A DNA stretch of 64,000 nucleotides from an uncultured Lachnospiraceae bacterium (GTDB lineage: Bacteria; Bacillota; Clostridia; Lachnospirales; Lachnospiraceae). Under the pieces are notes generated by a model. The model was not told the DNA's origin. It worked only from the letters and a program-made list of their open reading frames with translations, and did not search any database. Each line of letters opens with the position of its first letter. Positions within the stretch are counted from its first letter, which is position 1. The DNA is taken from positions 62,001 through 126,000 of the forward strand of contig OMTX01000023.1 of NCBI GenBank assembly GCA_900314085.1. The letters run 5' to 3'. The translations under genes were made by a program, and so were the position numbers. Shown one piece after another: positions 1 through 8,175 of the stretch.

Positions 1-392
1 ATTGCCTCATACATGCCGGTCCCATCCCCCGGCTTATAGCATTGATCCACCTGATGGAACTGATAGATGTCGATATAGCCGCAGTGCATGAGCTCAAGTG
101 ACGTATGCAGGTCTTTCCAAAAGCCCGCCACCGTCCGTTCGTGCGTTTTTGTCGCAAGAATAATATTTTCGCGCCCAGTTTCGAACAGTCCGCCCGGGCC
201 TCCGAAAGCCAGCCCGATCTTTTCCTCGGAATCGCTGTAGGCACGGGCTGTGTCGAAAAAACGCATTCCCCCGGCATAAGCCTTCCGCAGCAGATGAACA
301 GATGTTTCAGCGTTATCCCGCTGAATTGGAAGCGCCCCGAAAGCATTCTGGGGAACGGTGATTTCTGTCGTTCCAAGTGTTACATTCTGCAT
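1..392 (-). CDS. Aldo/keto reductase, partial (C-terminus beyond window)
   Basis: The first 130 codons of an aldo/keto reductase are present; the rest runs off the left edge. The start ATG is at 392, with a GGAGG ribosome binding site about ten bases upstream. The N-terminus has the family's first strand and helix. A motif reading DTARAYSDSEEKIG around residues 42-55 carries the conserved Asp and Tyr of the catalytic tetrad (D..Y), and ILATKT follows as the third barrel strand with the catalytic Lys. A YIDIYQFHQVD segment near the edge is the usual beta-strand before the catalytic His. The enzyme family reduces aldehydes and ketones with NADPH in the cytoplasm; the substrate cannot be told. 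The gene starts 28 bases after lspA ends and may be co-transcribed with it. Confidence 0.85.
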   Translation of the reverse strand, partial: MQNVTLGTTEITVPQNAFGALPIQRDNAETSVHLLRKAYAGGMRFFDTARAYSDSEEKIGLAFGGPGGLFETGRENIILATKTHERTVAGFWKDLHTSLELMHCGYIDIYQFHQVDQCYKPGDGTGMYEA

Positions 393-420
393 ATTCTGCA
401 ATCCTCCAAAAAAAAGGATG

Positions 421-960
421 TCATTTGTTCGGAATACCCTCGCTGTTTCCACCGTCATCCGACTTGTGTTCAAGCTCATCCCCCTTGTATACAAAGAGAA
501 CGAGGACAATCAGCACAATGACGGATAGTGTTACATAGATATCCGCCACATTGAAGACAGGAAAATCGATCAGGGAAAAGTAGATGAAATCAATGACATA
601 GCCCTGGAAAAGGCGGTCGTAGAAATTCCCCAGAGCGCCGGCCAGGAGAAAAACCAGTGTGACGTAGAGTGGAAACTGTCTCTTTGTCAGGGCAATCCGA
701 TGCAAAAAATAGATAATAACGGCAGAGAAAGCAACTGTAATCACGTAGAAGAACCACTGCTGTCCCTGCAGCATAGAAAAGGCAGCTCCCCGATTTTCAA
801 GGTAGTGAAGCTGCAGCACGCCCGGTATCAGAATGGCATCGTCCTGCCCCATCAGGATCTTCTGCGCCAGCGCCTTTGTCAGGCGGTCAAAGATGTCCAG
901 GGCAAATAGCAGGACAATGGCAAACAGGATTCTTTTTTTTCGCGATTCGTATTTTTTCAT
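421..960 (-). CDS. lspA: Lipoprotein signal peptidase (signal peptidase II)
   Basis: The 179-residue membrane aspartyl protease cleaves the signal peptide of prolipoproteins after the lipobox Cys has been modified. Four hydrophobic segments are visible. The diagnostic motifs are present: NRGAAF near residue 56, GNFYDR near residue 111 and FNVADIYV near residue 137, which supply the two catalytic Asp residues. The charged C-terminal tail (DELEHKSDDGG) is of ordinary length. A GGAG sequence lies about 12 bases before the ATG. It follows aroB by 15 bases. In many Clostridia lspA sits near sepF and divIVA; here aroB lies between sepF and lspA. Confidence 0.96.
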   Translation of the reverse strand: MKKYESRKKRILFAIVLLFALDIFDRLTKALAQKILMGQDDAILIPGVLQLHYLENRGAAFSMLQGQQWFFYVITVAFSAVIIYFLHRIALTKRQFPLYVTLVFLLAGALGNFYDRLFQGYVIDFIYFSLIDFPVFNVADIYVTLSVIVLIVLVLFVYKGDELEHKSDDGGNSEGIPNK

Positions 961-975
961 AATTTCTTTCTGCTC

Positions 976-2085
976 CTATCCGAGAATATATCGGATGCCG
1001 GACAAAAGCTCTTCATCGTCAAGCGTCGTGTCGATGACTGCGTGCCCGACCGGATTCAGAAGAATAAATTTGACATGATTCCCGACCATCTTTTTGTCGT
1101 TCTTTGTCGCCGCAAGCACATCCATGGCCGTAAAAAGTTCCCGGACATAGTCAGGTATACGGACAGGCAGATCATATGCCCGAAATGTCTGTTCAATGCC
1201 GGAAAGGTCAGCGCCGGAAATCAGTCCCTTTTTCATGGAAATGTACGAAGCAGCAACGCTTCCCAGCGCTACACATTCGCCGTGACAGAGGAGAAAGTCA
1301 GACATTTTTTCAACGGCATGCCCAATGGTATGGCCGAAATTCAGCGTCGCCCGGATGCCTTTTTCCGTCGGATCTTCTTCCACAACAGCGCCTTTGATTT
1401 CGCAGCTTTTATAGATTGTCCGCTCGATTGTATCCGGCTGCAGGGTACGTACGGGTTCTACATTATTCCTGAGAAAATCGAAATATTCCCTGTCTGCAAT
1501 CAGGCCGTGTTTGATGACCTCCCCCATTCCGGAAGCAAACTGCCGGTCAGGAAGCGAAGAAAGGGTGCTGTAATTCATATAGACGAGGACGGGCATATGA
1601 AAGGCGCCGACCATATTCTTGTATTGGGAGAAATCGACACCTGTCTTGCCGCCGATGGAGGAATCCACCTCGGATAGCAGCGTCGTCGGCAACTGAACGA
1701 AGTCAATGCCGCGCAGGTAGGTGGCCGCCGTGTAACCGGTGAGGTCGCCGACCACGCCGCCGCCAAGGGCCAGAAGCAGGTCTGTCCGGTCGAAGCGGCT
1801 TTCAATCAGAACGGTATAGAGGCGTTCGACATTCTTCAGATTCTTCGAAGTCTCCCCTGCAGGGAATTCAAAAGTAATGACATTGGGAAATACAGGTATC
1901 AGGGCTTCCCGAACCGCCCGCATATAGAGGGGCGTCACATTGGAATCCGAAACGATGCAGATCTTCCGCTCTTTCCGGCCGCCGTACAGCGTCAGAATAT
2001 TTTCAGCCAGTTCACGCCAGTCCTGTCGCAGGAGAATATCATAGCAGGGCTTCCCATTTGCATTGATTGTGAGTTGTTGAGCCAT
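976..2085 (-). CDS. aroB: 3-dehydroquinate synthase
   Basis: The 369-residue protein matches the usual length of AroB, the second enzyme of the shikimate pathway, which converts DAHP to 3-dehydroquinate using NAD+ and a divalent metal. Visible family motifs are LALGGGVVGDLTG (about residues 104-116, NAD binding), PTTLLSEVDSSIGGKTGVD (about 132-150) and the metal-binding GEVIKHG (about 187-193) and FGHTIGHAVE (about 249-258). The start ATG follows a CGGGAGG ribosome binding site. A strong terminator hairpin lies between it and sepF upstream, so it may depend on readthrough or on a promoter I could not identify in the short gap. The other shikimate genes are not in the window. Confidence 0.97.
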   Translation of the reverse strand: MAQQLTINANGKPCYDILLRQDWRELAENILTLYGGRKERKICIVSDSNVTPLYMRAVREALIPVFPNVITFEFPAGETSKNLKNVERLYTVLIESRFDRTDLLLALGGGVVGDLTGYTAATYLRGIDFVQLPTTLLSEVDSSIGGKTGVDFSQYKNMVGAFHMPVLVYMNYSTLSSLPDRQFASGMGEVIKHGLIADREYFDFLRNNVEPVRTLQPDTIERTIYKSCEIKGAVVEEDPTEKGIRATLNFGHTIGHAVEKMSDFLLCHGECVALGSVAASYISMKKGLISGADLSGIEQTFRAYDLPVRIPDYVRELFTAMDVLAATKNDKKMVGNHVKFILLNPVGHAVIDTTLDDEELLSGIRYILG

Positions 2086-2112
2086 GAAACAACCTCCCGA
2101 AATTGCAGCCTA

Positions 2113-2141
2113 CAAAAAGTACCGGACTATTCGTCCGGTAC
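2113..2141 (-). terminator. Intrinsic terminator after sepF
   Basis: A perfect 9-bp stem (GTACCGGAC / GTCCGGTAC, 2119-2127 with 2133-2141) has a 5-base loop and on the minus strand is followed by TTTTTG. It lies 28 bases after the sepF stop codon and 28 bases before the aroB start. Confidence 0.85.
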
Positions 2142-2168
2142 AAAATCGTACATAAAAATACAGGGAAC

Positions 2169-2678
2169 TCAAAACCCGGTCTTCAGGCCGTTCACCTCAA
2201 AGGAATCCATGATTCCCTGCAGGTCACCCGAAAGATCCACATTTTTCGGTGTGACAATGAAGATATAATTCGAAATTTTCTGAAGATTGCCGTCAATAGC
2301 GTAGCAGGCACCGGACATGAAGTCGATGATCCGCTGCCCGATAGCCAGATCCATGCCTTCCATATTCAGCACTACCGTCCGGTTGCAAAGGAGTGTCTCA
2401 GCAATATCCCGGGCCTCTTCAAAAGACGTCGGTTTGATCACGCAGACTTCCGAAGTGGCAGCAGCTGTCTGTTTCCGCCGCATCGGGGTGATTTTCTGAG
2501 TCTCCCGAACGACAGGCCGTTTCTTTGCCTCATCGTCATCGTCCTCTGCGTCATCGTCTGCCTTTTTGAAGAGTCCCTTTTTCTTTGGCTCGTCATCTTC
2601 GTAATCGTCATCGAAGTCATCGTCATAATCATCATCAGAAAGACGCATGGCATCGATCAGTTTGTCAAAAACTCCCAT
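2169..2678 (-). CDS. sepF: Cell division protein SepF
   Basis: SepF is a membrane-associated FtsZ partner that shapes and anchors the Z-ring in Gram-positive bacteria. I use the second ATG (MGVFDKLIDAMRL), because the AGGAG site is 9 bases from it but only 3 from the upstream ATG at 2684. The N-terminal amphipathic helix is followed by a very acidic linker of about 45 residues made largely of Asp. The conserved SepF core (EVCVIKPTSFEEARDI, then VVLNMEGMD, RIIDFMSGA and IFIVTPKNV) occupies about residues 77-155. The gene follows the YggS-type gene, a usual pairing in Firmicutes, and a terminator follows it. Confidence 0.95.
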   Translation of the reverse strand: MGVFDKLIDAMRLSDDDYDDDFDDDYEDDEPKKKGLFKKADDDAEDDDDEAKKRPVVRETQKITPMRRKQTAAATSEVCVIKPTSFEEARDIAETLLCNRTVVLNMEGMDLAIGQRIIDFMSGACYAIDGNLQKISNYIFIVTPKNVDLSGDLQGIMDSFEVNGLKTGF

Positions 2679-2766
2679 AATCATTCGCTCCTATCGGAAA
2701 CGGCTTCCGCTTGCACCGGGAAAATGCCGCGAAGCAACAGGGCGTCATAAACACCTTCCCTATGCA

Positions 2767-3465
2767 TTACTGCTTGCTGTAATCTCTGGGGCCGAAAATC
2801 TTCGTTCCGACGCGAACCATGGTGGCGCCTTCCTCAATGGCCACTTCATAGTCTCCGCTCATCCCCATAGACAAAATATCCATTTGAATATTATCAATGT
2901 TTTTCGATGCTATGTCAATTGATAAGTCCTTAATTTTTCTAAATACCGGGCGATTCTCATTGGCATCTACTACATATGGTGCCACCGTCATGAGACCGCG
3001 AACCTTTACCCGCTTCAACGCCGCGATTTCCCGACACAGCTGCTCTACTTCTTCAGGCCGTACACCGAACTTGCTGATTTCGCCGGAAGCGTTGACTTCC
3101 AGGAGAATATCCACGTGGTCAACACCCTTTTTTGCAGCCTGCACTTCGATTTCTTCAGCCAGCCTCAGGGAATCGACGGAATGAATGAGAGCTGTCTTCC
3201 CGACGATATATTTGACCTTGTTTCGCTGCAGGTGACCAATCAGGTGCCAGCGGATATCCTCGGGCAGGACCTCAATTTTTTCGGTCAGCTCCTGCACCTT
3301 GTTTTCGCCGAAATCCCGGCTGCCGGCGTCATAGACCTCTTTGATGGCCTCGGTGGGGTGCATCTTTCCGACAGAAATCAGGGTGACATCTGAAGGCTGC
3401 CGTCCGGAACGGACCGCAGCCTCTTCTACTGTCTTTTTTACCTGTGCATAGTTTTCAGCAAGCAT
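2767..3465 (-). CDS. YggS-family pyridoxal phosphate homeostasis protein (PLPBP)
   Basis: This 232-residue single-domain TIM-barrel protein binds PLP and takes part in vitamin B6 and amino-acid homeostasis; no enzymatic reaction is established for the family. The PLP lysine lies in LISVGKMHP near residue 33. Other conserved blocks are DFGENKVQEL, WHLIGHLQRNKVK, EVNASGEISKFG, LSMGMSGDYEVAIEEGAT and VRVGTKIFG. Its ATG has an AAGGAG site 7 bases upstream. In Firmicutes the gene commonly precedes sepF, as here, with an 88-base gap. Confidence 0.95.
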   Translation of the reverse strand: MLAENYAQVKKTVEEAAVRSGRQPSDVTLISVGKMHPTEAIKEVYDAGSRDFGENKVQELTEKIEVLPEDIRWHLIGHLQRNKVKYIVGKTALIHSVDSLRLAEEIEVQAAKKGVDHVDILLEVNASGEISKFGVRPEEVEQLCREIAALKRVKVRGLMTVAPYVVDANENRPVFRKIKDLSIDIASKNIDNIQMDILSMGMSGDYEVAIEEGATMVRVGTKIFGPRDYSKQ

Positions 3466-3570
3466 TTTGACTCCTTACAAAAATAGAAACAGTTTGAATA
3501 TTACAAAGAATTCAACAATGTCGAACCGGAGCACCCCTTTCTGAGGAGCCGGAAAGCACGGCGCTTTATC

Positions 3571-3689
3571 GTAAACGTCAAAAGGATTTGCCGTTTACTA
3601 TAAATGATGCACACGGACACGTAAGGAAATTAGCCGCTTCGTGGCACGTGTCCGGCGCGTTTTTCGGAAACGACGAAAGTCGTTTCCGA
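3571..3689. other. Three consecutive hairpins in the gap between the HlyD-like gene and the yggS-type gene
   Basis: The 238-base gap holds three perfect inverted repeats in a row: a 7-bp stem (3571-3577 with 3592-3598), a 9-bp stem (3614-3622 with 3646-3654) and an 11-bp stem with a GAAA loop (3664-3674 with 3679-3689). None has a run of T on either side that would make it an ordinary terminator. An inverted repeat of TTGAAT/ATTCAA overlapping a TAATAT sequence near 3495-3515 could be a promoter for the yggS-type gene, but this is weak. The hairpins could be mRNA end structures, a structured RNA or remains of a palindromic repeat. Confidence 0.5.
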
Positions 3690-3703
3690 GATAATAGTAA
3701 TGA

Positions 3704-5149
3704 CTAATAAACCAGCTTGTTTTCCTCGACGGAATCCCCCTGCAGGGCAATGTGGTCATAAAGGGAAATGCCGTAGGACGTTCCGGAGGAAACGATGCAG
3801 TAATTGCCGCTCTCGTAAACAATATCAATCAGCTTGAATACAGCATAGCCCTTGTTGACATTGTATACGCCCTTGCGGGCAGTGACATTCGAGCCGACAG
3901 TAAAGGATGACCCGCCGCCCGGAGCCGTCAGGACATCGCCCTTCTCCAGCTTTTCCCCGTCGGTATAATAATTCTCCTCGTCCTCAAAGTAAACCGTAGG
4001 TTTCACGAATTCGCTATCCCCGCCTTTTCTCTGTACCAGGACACCGTAATCATTCGAATCATTTCCCTTCAGGAAGCAGCTCTTGGGAATACCGTAGAAC
4101 TGCTTCTCAACAATGGCAGACTCCGGAATTTTCAGTCCCTTTGCCTGGTCTAAGTGCAAAGAGACATTCAGGAAGCGGTCATCAGCATAGCGTTCCATCG
4201 AATCATCGAAGGATACCAGCAGATACTCCTGTCCGGCCTTTTCCGTCAGCGTCACGGCTCCGGTTGCGCTCTTTCCGTCTTCTTCAAAGGTCACGTCGAC
4301 ATAGGACTTGTCAGAGAGGGCCTTCTTCGTTTCTGCGGAAACCGGCATGACAATCTGCCAGTTGTCGTCCGTAACAAGCTTGTAGATAGGCTGTCCTGCA
4401 GTCACATCGGAATCCGACGAAAAAGTAGTCTTTTTGTAATCCTTCTGGGAGAAAAGATCCGAAGTGAAGTTGTCCGCATTCACGTCTTCCATTCCGTCAG
4501 TAGAAAGTATGAGAAGGCCTGGCGTTGCAGGATAATTGTTCTGAAAGGTGCCGCCGGCTGCGGCTGCCTGTATCCGATCGGCATTGTCCGCATAGATCCG
4601 CCGTCCGTAGGCCGTCGTCAGACTCTCCGAGAGAGCGTTTTTGAAGGCATATGTCTTGTCGTAATTCCTGTTCGTATAGGAAGAGACAAAGTCGGAAATC
4701 GTTTCTTCCGAATCCCTGAGGTCGTCCGCTGTCAACGCGCTCTTCTGCCCTTTGTCTGAAATCAAAGACGCAATGTCCCCGCTGGTATCCAGAGCGCATA
4801 CGAGGCTTCGAACGCCTACCCTCGCTCCGTTTTCCGTGAAGTAGACGATTTTCCCGTCTCCCGGGCTCGTGACAAGGGTTTCCTGCCGCAGAGCCAGCGC
4901 CCGATATCGGTTGTCTGTCGTAATGGAGCCCTGTGTCACTTCATAAACCGTGACATTTTTCCGGGTAAAGTAGGAAAATATATGGAAGATGACATAGGCC
5001 AGAATGAAGATGGCAATGATCAGACCAATATTGAATTGAAGCGTCCGCGGAAACGGAGAAATATTCGACCGTTTCTTTTTTTCATGTCTGCTCAAGAAAA
5101 AACCTGTTCTATCAAATCCGGAATAGGCGTAGCAAAAAAAACCTGTCAC
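3704..5149 (-). CDS. HlyD-like single-pass membrane protein
   Basis: The protein has a basic cytoplasmic N-terminus, one hydrophobic segment (about residues 40-62, IGLIIAIFILAYVIFHIF), then about 400 extracytoplasmic residues. The part after the membrane (VYEVTQGSIT, DGKIVYFTENGARV) resembles the lipoyl/barrel-sandwich start of HlyD-type adaptor proteins, and the C-terminal half has beta-rich stretches. No partner transporter is encoded next to it. Genes of this type commonly sit next to yggS/sepF in Lachnospiraceae, and the role is unknown; a link to the cell envelope or division is inference. The start is uncertain: GTG at 5149 lies just after a terminator without a clear ribosome site, and an in-frame TTG at 5095 is an alternative. 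Confidence 0.7.
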   Translation of the reverse strand: MTGFFCYAYSGFDRTGFFLSRHEKKKRSNISPFPRTLQFNIGLIIAIFILAYVIFHIFSYFTRKNVTVYEVTQGSITTDNRYRALALRQETLVTSPGDGKIVYFTENGARVGVRSLVCALDTSGDIASLISDKGQKSALTADDLRDSEETISDFVSSYTNRNYDKTYAFKNALSESLTTAYGRRIYADNADRIQAAAAGGTFQNNYPATPGLLILSTDGMEDVNADNFTSDLFSQKDYKKTTFSSDSDVTAGQPIYKLVTDDNWQIVMPVSAETKKALSDKSYVDVTFEEDGKSATGAVTLTEKAGQEYLLVSFDDSMERYADDRFLNVSLHLDQAKGLKIPESAIVEKQFYGIPKSCFLKGNDSNDYGVLVQRKGGDSEFVKPTVYFEDEENYYTDGEKLEKGDVLTAPGGGSSFTVGSNVTARKGVYNVNKGYAVFKLIDIVYESGNYCIVSSGTSYGISLYDHIALQGDSVEENKLVY

Positions 5150-5153
5150 GCCG

Positions 5154-5193
5154 CAAAAGAAAAGCGCCTGACAGCGGAAGGCTTTTCAGGCGC
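5154..5193 (-). terminator. Intrinsic terminator after the small P-loop gene
   Basis: An 8-bp stem (5164-5171 with 5186-5193, GCGCCTGA / TCAGGCGC) is followed on the minus strand by TTTTCTTTT. It lies 17 bases after the stop of the gene ending at 5210 and so separates it from the HlyD-like gene. Confidence 0.8.
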
Positions 5194-5209
5194 GACTGTT
5201 AACGTGAAA

Positions 5210-5632
5210 TCAGAGGGAAACGATGATTTTGTCTTTGACCGAATCAGGCAGGTCGCCTGCATTCTTTGAAACCGAAAGAAGGAAGTCCGTTTCAAACTTG
5301 TCGGAAAGCTTCGTCAGCTTGTCAATTGCATCATCAAGGCCTTCCGTTGTATCAATGAATGCAATGGTCAGGAAGCTGTCCAGGTAGATTTTCTCGATGT
5401 CACGGTTGCTTGAAATAATGCCGGCCAGGAAGCCTAAAAACTCGCCGGTAGTATTCATGTCGAAGTCTTCCATATTGATGAGACGGACCTTGGAATCAAG
5501 CTCGAACATATGCTGATTGTTCTTGTCGATGAAAATCAGGCTGCCGTTCGACTTCTTGACATCTGCAGAAACCCGGTCGAGAAGCTGTCTGGTTTTTCCC
5601 TTTCCTTTTTCTCCTGCAATAATCTCTACCAT
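5210..5632 (-). CDS. Small P-loop protein of unknown function
   Basis: I do not recognise a named family. The 140-residue protein begins with a beta strand and a Walker A sequence GEKGKGKT (about residues 7-14), followed by FIDKNNQHMFEL and a run of alternating beta and alpha elements including IEKIYLDSFL (about 80-89), which could be the Walker B strand. It looks like a minimal P-loop NTPase fold without other domains. Start choice is firm, with GGAGG 8 bases before the ATG. It stands alone: a promoter (5707-5735) precedes it and a terminator follows it. Similar short proteins are sometimes labelled 'twitching motility PilT', but nothing here supports a role in pili. Confidence 0.8.
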   Translation of the reverse strand: MVEIIAGEKGKGKTRQLLDRVSADVKKSNGSLIFIDKNNQHMFELDSKVRLINMEDFDMNTTGEFLGFLAGIISSNRDIEKIYLDSFLTIAFIDTTEGLDDAIDKLTKLSDKFETDFLLSVSKNAGDLPDSVKDKIIVSL

Positions 5633-5706
5633 AGTCGCCCTCCTTCAAAAACTTCATGAATAATATAAAGCCCAAGGGAGCCATTCGCTCCGCTAAATCT
5701 AAAGAC

Positions 5707-5735
5707 ATTGTAGACGATACACGGGCAAAAAACAA
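5707..5735 (-). promoter_or_regulatory. Sigma-A type promoter for the small P-loop gene
   Basis: On the minus strand TTGTTT (5730-5735) and TACAAT (5707-5712) are separated by exactly 17 bases. Transcription would begin near 5700 and give a leader of about 70 bases containing a GGAGC/GCTCC hairpin before the ribosome site. It lies directly after hydE and marks the end of the accessory cluster. Confidence 0.55.
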
Positions 5736-5750
5736 CCGCGCAAAGGAAAT

Positions 5751-6797
5751 TTATCCCTGACAATAATCTCCCCGGCTCACCACCACCTGATAGCCTGTGG
5801 AGGCAATCCGCATCTCCATACAATTACGGCATTCGGCAGCTTCGTCGCCGGTACAGATTTTTCCGTCATAGAGCAGGTATTTGTCACGGACACCTCTCGG
5901 AGACAGGTTTGGCATGACGACATTGGCACCGGCCAGAATGCCCTTCTCCCGCCCACGGGGATCAATCGTCCCGAGAGCTGTTGTCGCCGGGAGCAGGCAG
6001 CGGGGAAAAAGAAGCCGCAGAATGCCGAGAAGATGCAGGGTGTCTGTCAGTGTCCCGTCCGGCTCATGGGCAAAGGGCGTTCCCCCGGCATGGATGAAGG
6101 GGCCGATGCCGATCATGTGGGGAGTCAGGCTCTGCAGGAAACGAAGGTCTGCGATGATATTTTCGGCCGTCTGGCCGGGAGATCCCACCATAAAGCCGGC
6201 TCCCACCTGGTAGCCGATTTCCTTCAGGTCATAGAGACACCTTTTCCTGTTTTCTCCCGAAAGGGCCGGCGGATGCAGCTTGACGTAGTGGACAGGATCT
6301 GCGGTTTCTTCCCGGAGGAGGTAGCGGTCAGCGCCGGCATCAAAGTAGGCTTCATATTCCTCCCTGGTTTTTTCGCCGATGGATAATGTGACTGCGCAGT
6401 CCGGATGAGCCTCCTTGATGGCTGAAACCAGATGACAGATGTCCGTGCAGGAATAGGTCAGATCTTCTCCGCTCTGCAGAACGAATGTGCGAAAGCCCAG
6501 CGCATACCCCTGGTTGCAGCAGGCAAGGATTTCGTCTGCAGAAAGCCGGTACCGGCTCACGCCGGAGGCAGCCGCCCGGATTCCGCAGTAGTAGCAGTCA
6601 TTCCTGCAGTAATTTGAAAACTCGATGAGCCCCCGCAGATAGACAGCTTTGTCGTAGTGGCGCTCGCGAACGGCTCGCGCACGGGCATAGAGCAGCTCCT
6701 CCTCTTTTTCTGTCAGCGATGTCAGGAGGGCATAAAGGTCTTCGTCCGGCAGATTCTGCTCCGCTGCTAATTTTTCGATACGATCAATATTTGTCAT
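5751..6797 (-). CDS. hydE: [FeFe] hydrogenase maturation radical SAM enzyme HydE
   Basis: HydE is a radical SAM enzyme that acts in building the two-iron subsite of the [FeFe] hydrogenase H-cluster, normally on the Fe(CO)2CN-cysteine unit made by HydG. The 348-residue protein has the SAM-cluster motif CRNDCYYC (Cys64, Cys68, Cys71) after the family's EFSNY lead-in. It also keeps the C-terminal second-cluster motif CX7CX2C (ICTGDEAAECRNC), which is present in only some HydE proteins. GEDLTYS, MVGSPGQT and MPNLSPRGVRDKY are further family blocks. It overlaps the end of hydF by 14 bases and is the last gene of the cluster. HydG is not encoded in the window. Confidence 0.93.
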   Translation of the reverse strand: MTNIDRIEKLAAEQNLPDEDLYALLTSLTEKEEELLYARARAVRERHYDKAVYLRGLIEFSNYCRNDCYYCGIRAAASGVSRYRLSADEILACCNQGYALGFRTFVLQSGEDLTYSCTDICHLVSAIKEAHPDCAVTLSIGEKTREEYEAYFDAGADRYLLREETADPVHYVKLHPPALSGENRKRCLYDLKEIGYQVGAGFMVGSPGQTAENIIADLRFLQSLTPHMIGIGPFIHAGGTPFAHEPDGTLTDTLHLLGILRLLFPRCLLPATTALGTIDPRGREKGILAGANVVMPNLSPRGVRDKYLLYDGKICTGDEAAECRNCMEMRIASTGYQVVVSRGDYCQG

Positions 6798-8076
6798 TTG
6801 AAGAAAGAAGGTCTGTTCGCCCGATGGCCGTCAGGCTTCGCTGTAAAATGCCGTTCATGTAGGCAATCAGAATGCCGTAATTGGTGAAGGGAATGCCCTG
6901 GTCCTCGGCCTGCCGCCGGCGGAAACGGACTTCGCGCTCGTTCAGCATGCAGCCGCCGCAGTGGATGACCATATGATAAGGGGACAGGTCCTCCGGGAAA
7001 GAAAAACCGCTCGTCGTTTCAATTTCAAAGGATTTCTGCGTGTACTTTTTGAGCCAGTTCGGGATTTTTACCGTACCGATATCGTCGCACTGCCGGTGGT
7101 GGGTACAACCCTCGGAAATAAGCACCCGGTCGCCGTCCTGAAGGCTCTCGGCAGCATAAACTCCCCGGGCTGCCGTATCGAGAATCCCTTTGTAGCGGGC
7201 CATCAGGATGGAGAAGGAGGCCAGGGGGATGTCCTCAGGGACGACCTTGGACACGTGTTCGAAGGCCTGGGAATCCGTGATTACCATGTGGATCGGCTTG
7301 CCGGACTTCAGCAGGAAGGACAATGTGTGTTCCAGATCCTCCGGCTGGCAGCAGATGGGCTCAGCGTGGTGGTCCAGGATTTCGTGAATCATCATCTGTT
7401 CGGGCAGTATCAGGCGCCCTTTGGGAGCGGACGTATCCTGAGGGATGACGAGGACGAAAAGGTCGTGCTCGTCTGCCAGGCCGTCCAAAAGTCCCTTCGA
7501 TTCCATCGTCGCCTTGCCCAGACGGCCAATCAGGCTCTTCAGTTCATAGATGTGATAACCTGTTTTGGCGCTTACCCGTATTTCTCCGTATTCCGCATGG
7601 GCGTTGTATTTCGCAATCACAGCGGCGTTTTCGTCTTGTCCGTTGATCTCCGGATTTTTTACGGCAACGGCATCTTCTGAGAGATCTGCCTTATTATAAG
7701 CAACGACGTAGGGCAGCTTCTTCTCCCGGAAAATATGAATCAGGGCTTCGTCATTCGGCCGCAGGCCGGCCTCGCCATCAACGACAAGAACGGCAATATC
7801 TACGCGGTTCAAAATCTCCTTTGTCTTTTTTACCCGTTTTTCCCCGAGCTCGCCAACATCGTCGATGCCCGGCGTGTCAATGACGACGACCGGACCGATC
7901 GGCGGAATTTCCATGGCCTTCTTCACGGGATCCGTTGTCGTGCCCGGCGTCCCGGAAACGACGGAAAGTTCCTGTTCAGTGACTGCGTTGACGACCGAAG
8001 ATTTGCCTGCATTCCGGATTCCGAAGAAACCGATATGCACCCGCTCCGACGACGGCGCCTCATCCATCATACCCAT
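6784..8076 (-). CDS. hydF: [FeFe] hydrogenase maturation GTPase HydF
   Basis: HydF is the scaffold that receives the immature two-iron subsite and delivers it to apo-hydrogenase. The 430-residue protein has a G domain (Walker A FFGIRNAGKSS near residues 18-28; DTPGIDD switch II; NKADL), a dimerisation domain and a C-terminal cluster domain. The cluster ligands are visible as CTHHRQCDD followed by HCGGC, the family's CxH...HCxxC pattern. AAAGGAG lies 6 bases before the ATG. A 99-base gap separates it from the NifK-like gene upstream and hydE overlaps its end. All catalytic and ligand motifs are intact, so it should be functional. Confidence 0.95.
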   Translation of the reverse strand: MGMMDEAPSSERVHIGFFGIRNAGKSSVVNAVTEQELSVVSGTPGTTTDPVKKAMEIPPIGPVVVIDTPGIDDVGELGEKRVKKTKEILNRVDIAVLVVDGEAGLRPNDEALIHIFREKKLPYVVAYNKADLSEDAVAVKNPEINGQDENAAVIAKYNAHAEYGEIRVSAKTGYHIYELKSLIGRLGKATMESKGLLDGLADEHDLFVLVIPQDTSAPKGRLILPEQMMIHEILDHHAEPICCQPEDLEHTLSFLLKSGKPIHMVITDSQAFEHVSKVVPEDIPLASFSILMARYKGILDTAARGVYAAESLQDGDRVLISEGCTHHRQCDDIGTVKIPNWLKKYTQKSFEIETTSGFSFPEDLSPYHMVIHCGGCMLNEREVRFRRRQAEDQGIPFTNYGILIAYMNGILQRSLTAIGRTDLLSSNDKY

Positions 8077-8175
8077 AGCTGCTCTCCTTTCGCTGCCAGG
8101 TATTTTTATATGACTGATATTGGATCCGACACTTTCATAAAAATGCAGTATTTTTTGCCTTTCCCACTGCCTGAT

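Noticed and set aside
105-521. Plus-strand open frames (for example 105-521, 1042-1677, 6961-7680, 24115-24882, 60788-61843)
   Set aside because: They lie opposite well-supported minus-strand genes, lack recognisable domains and have antisense-type composition. I see no independent evidence for any plus-strand gene.
5210-5632. Twitching motility ATPase PilT
   Set aside because: The protein is only 140 residues, has just a Walker A and no hexameric ATPase signature or pilus genes nearby.
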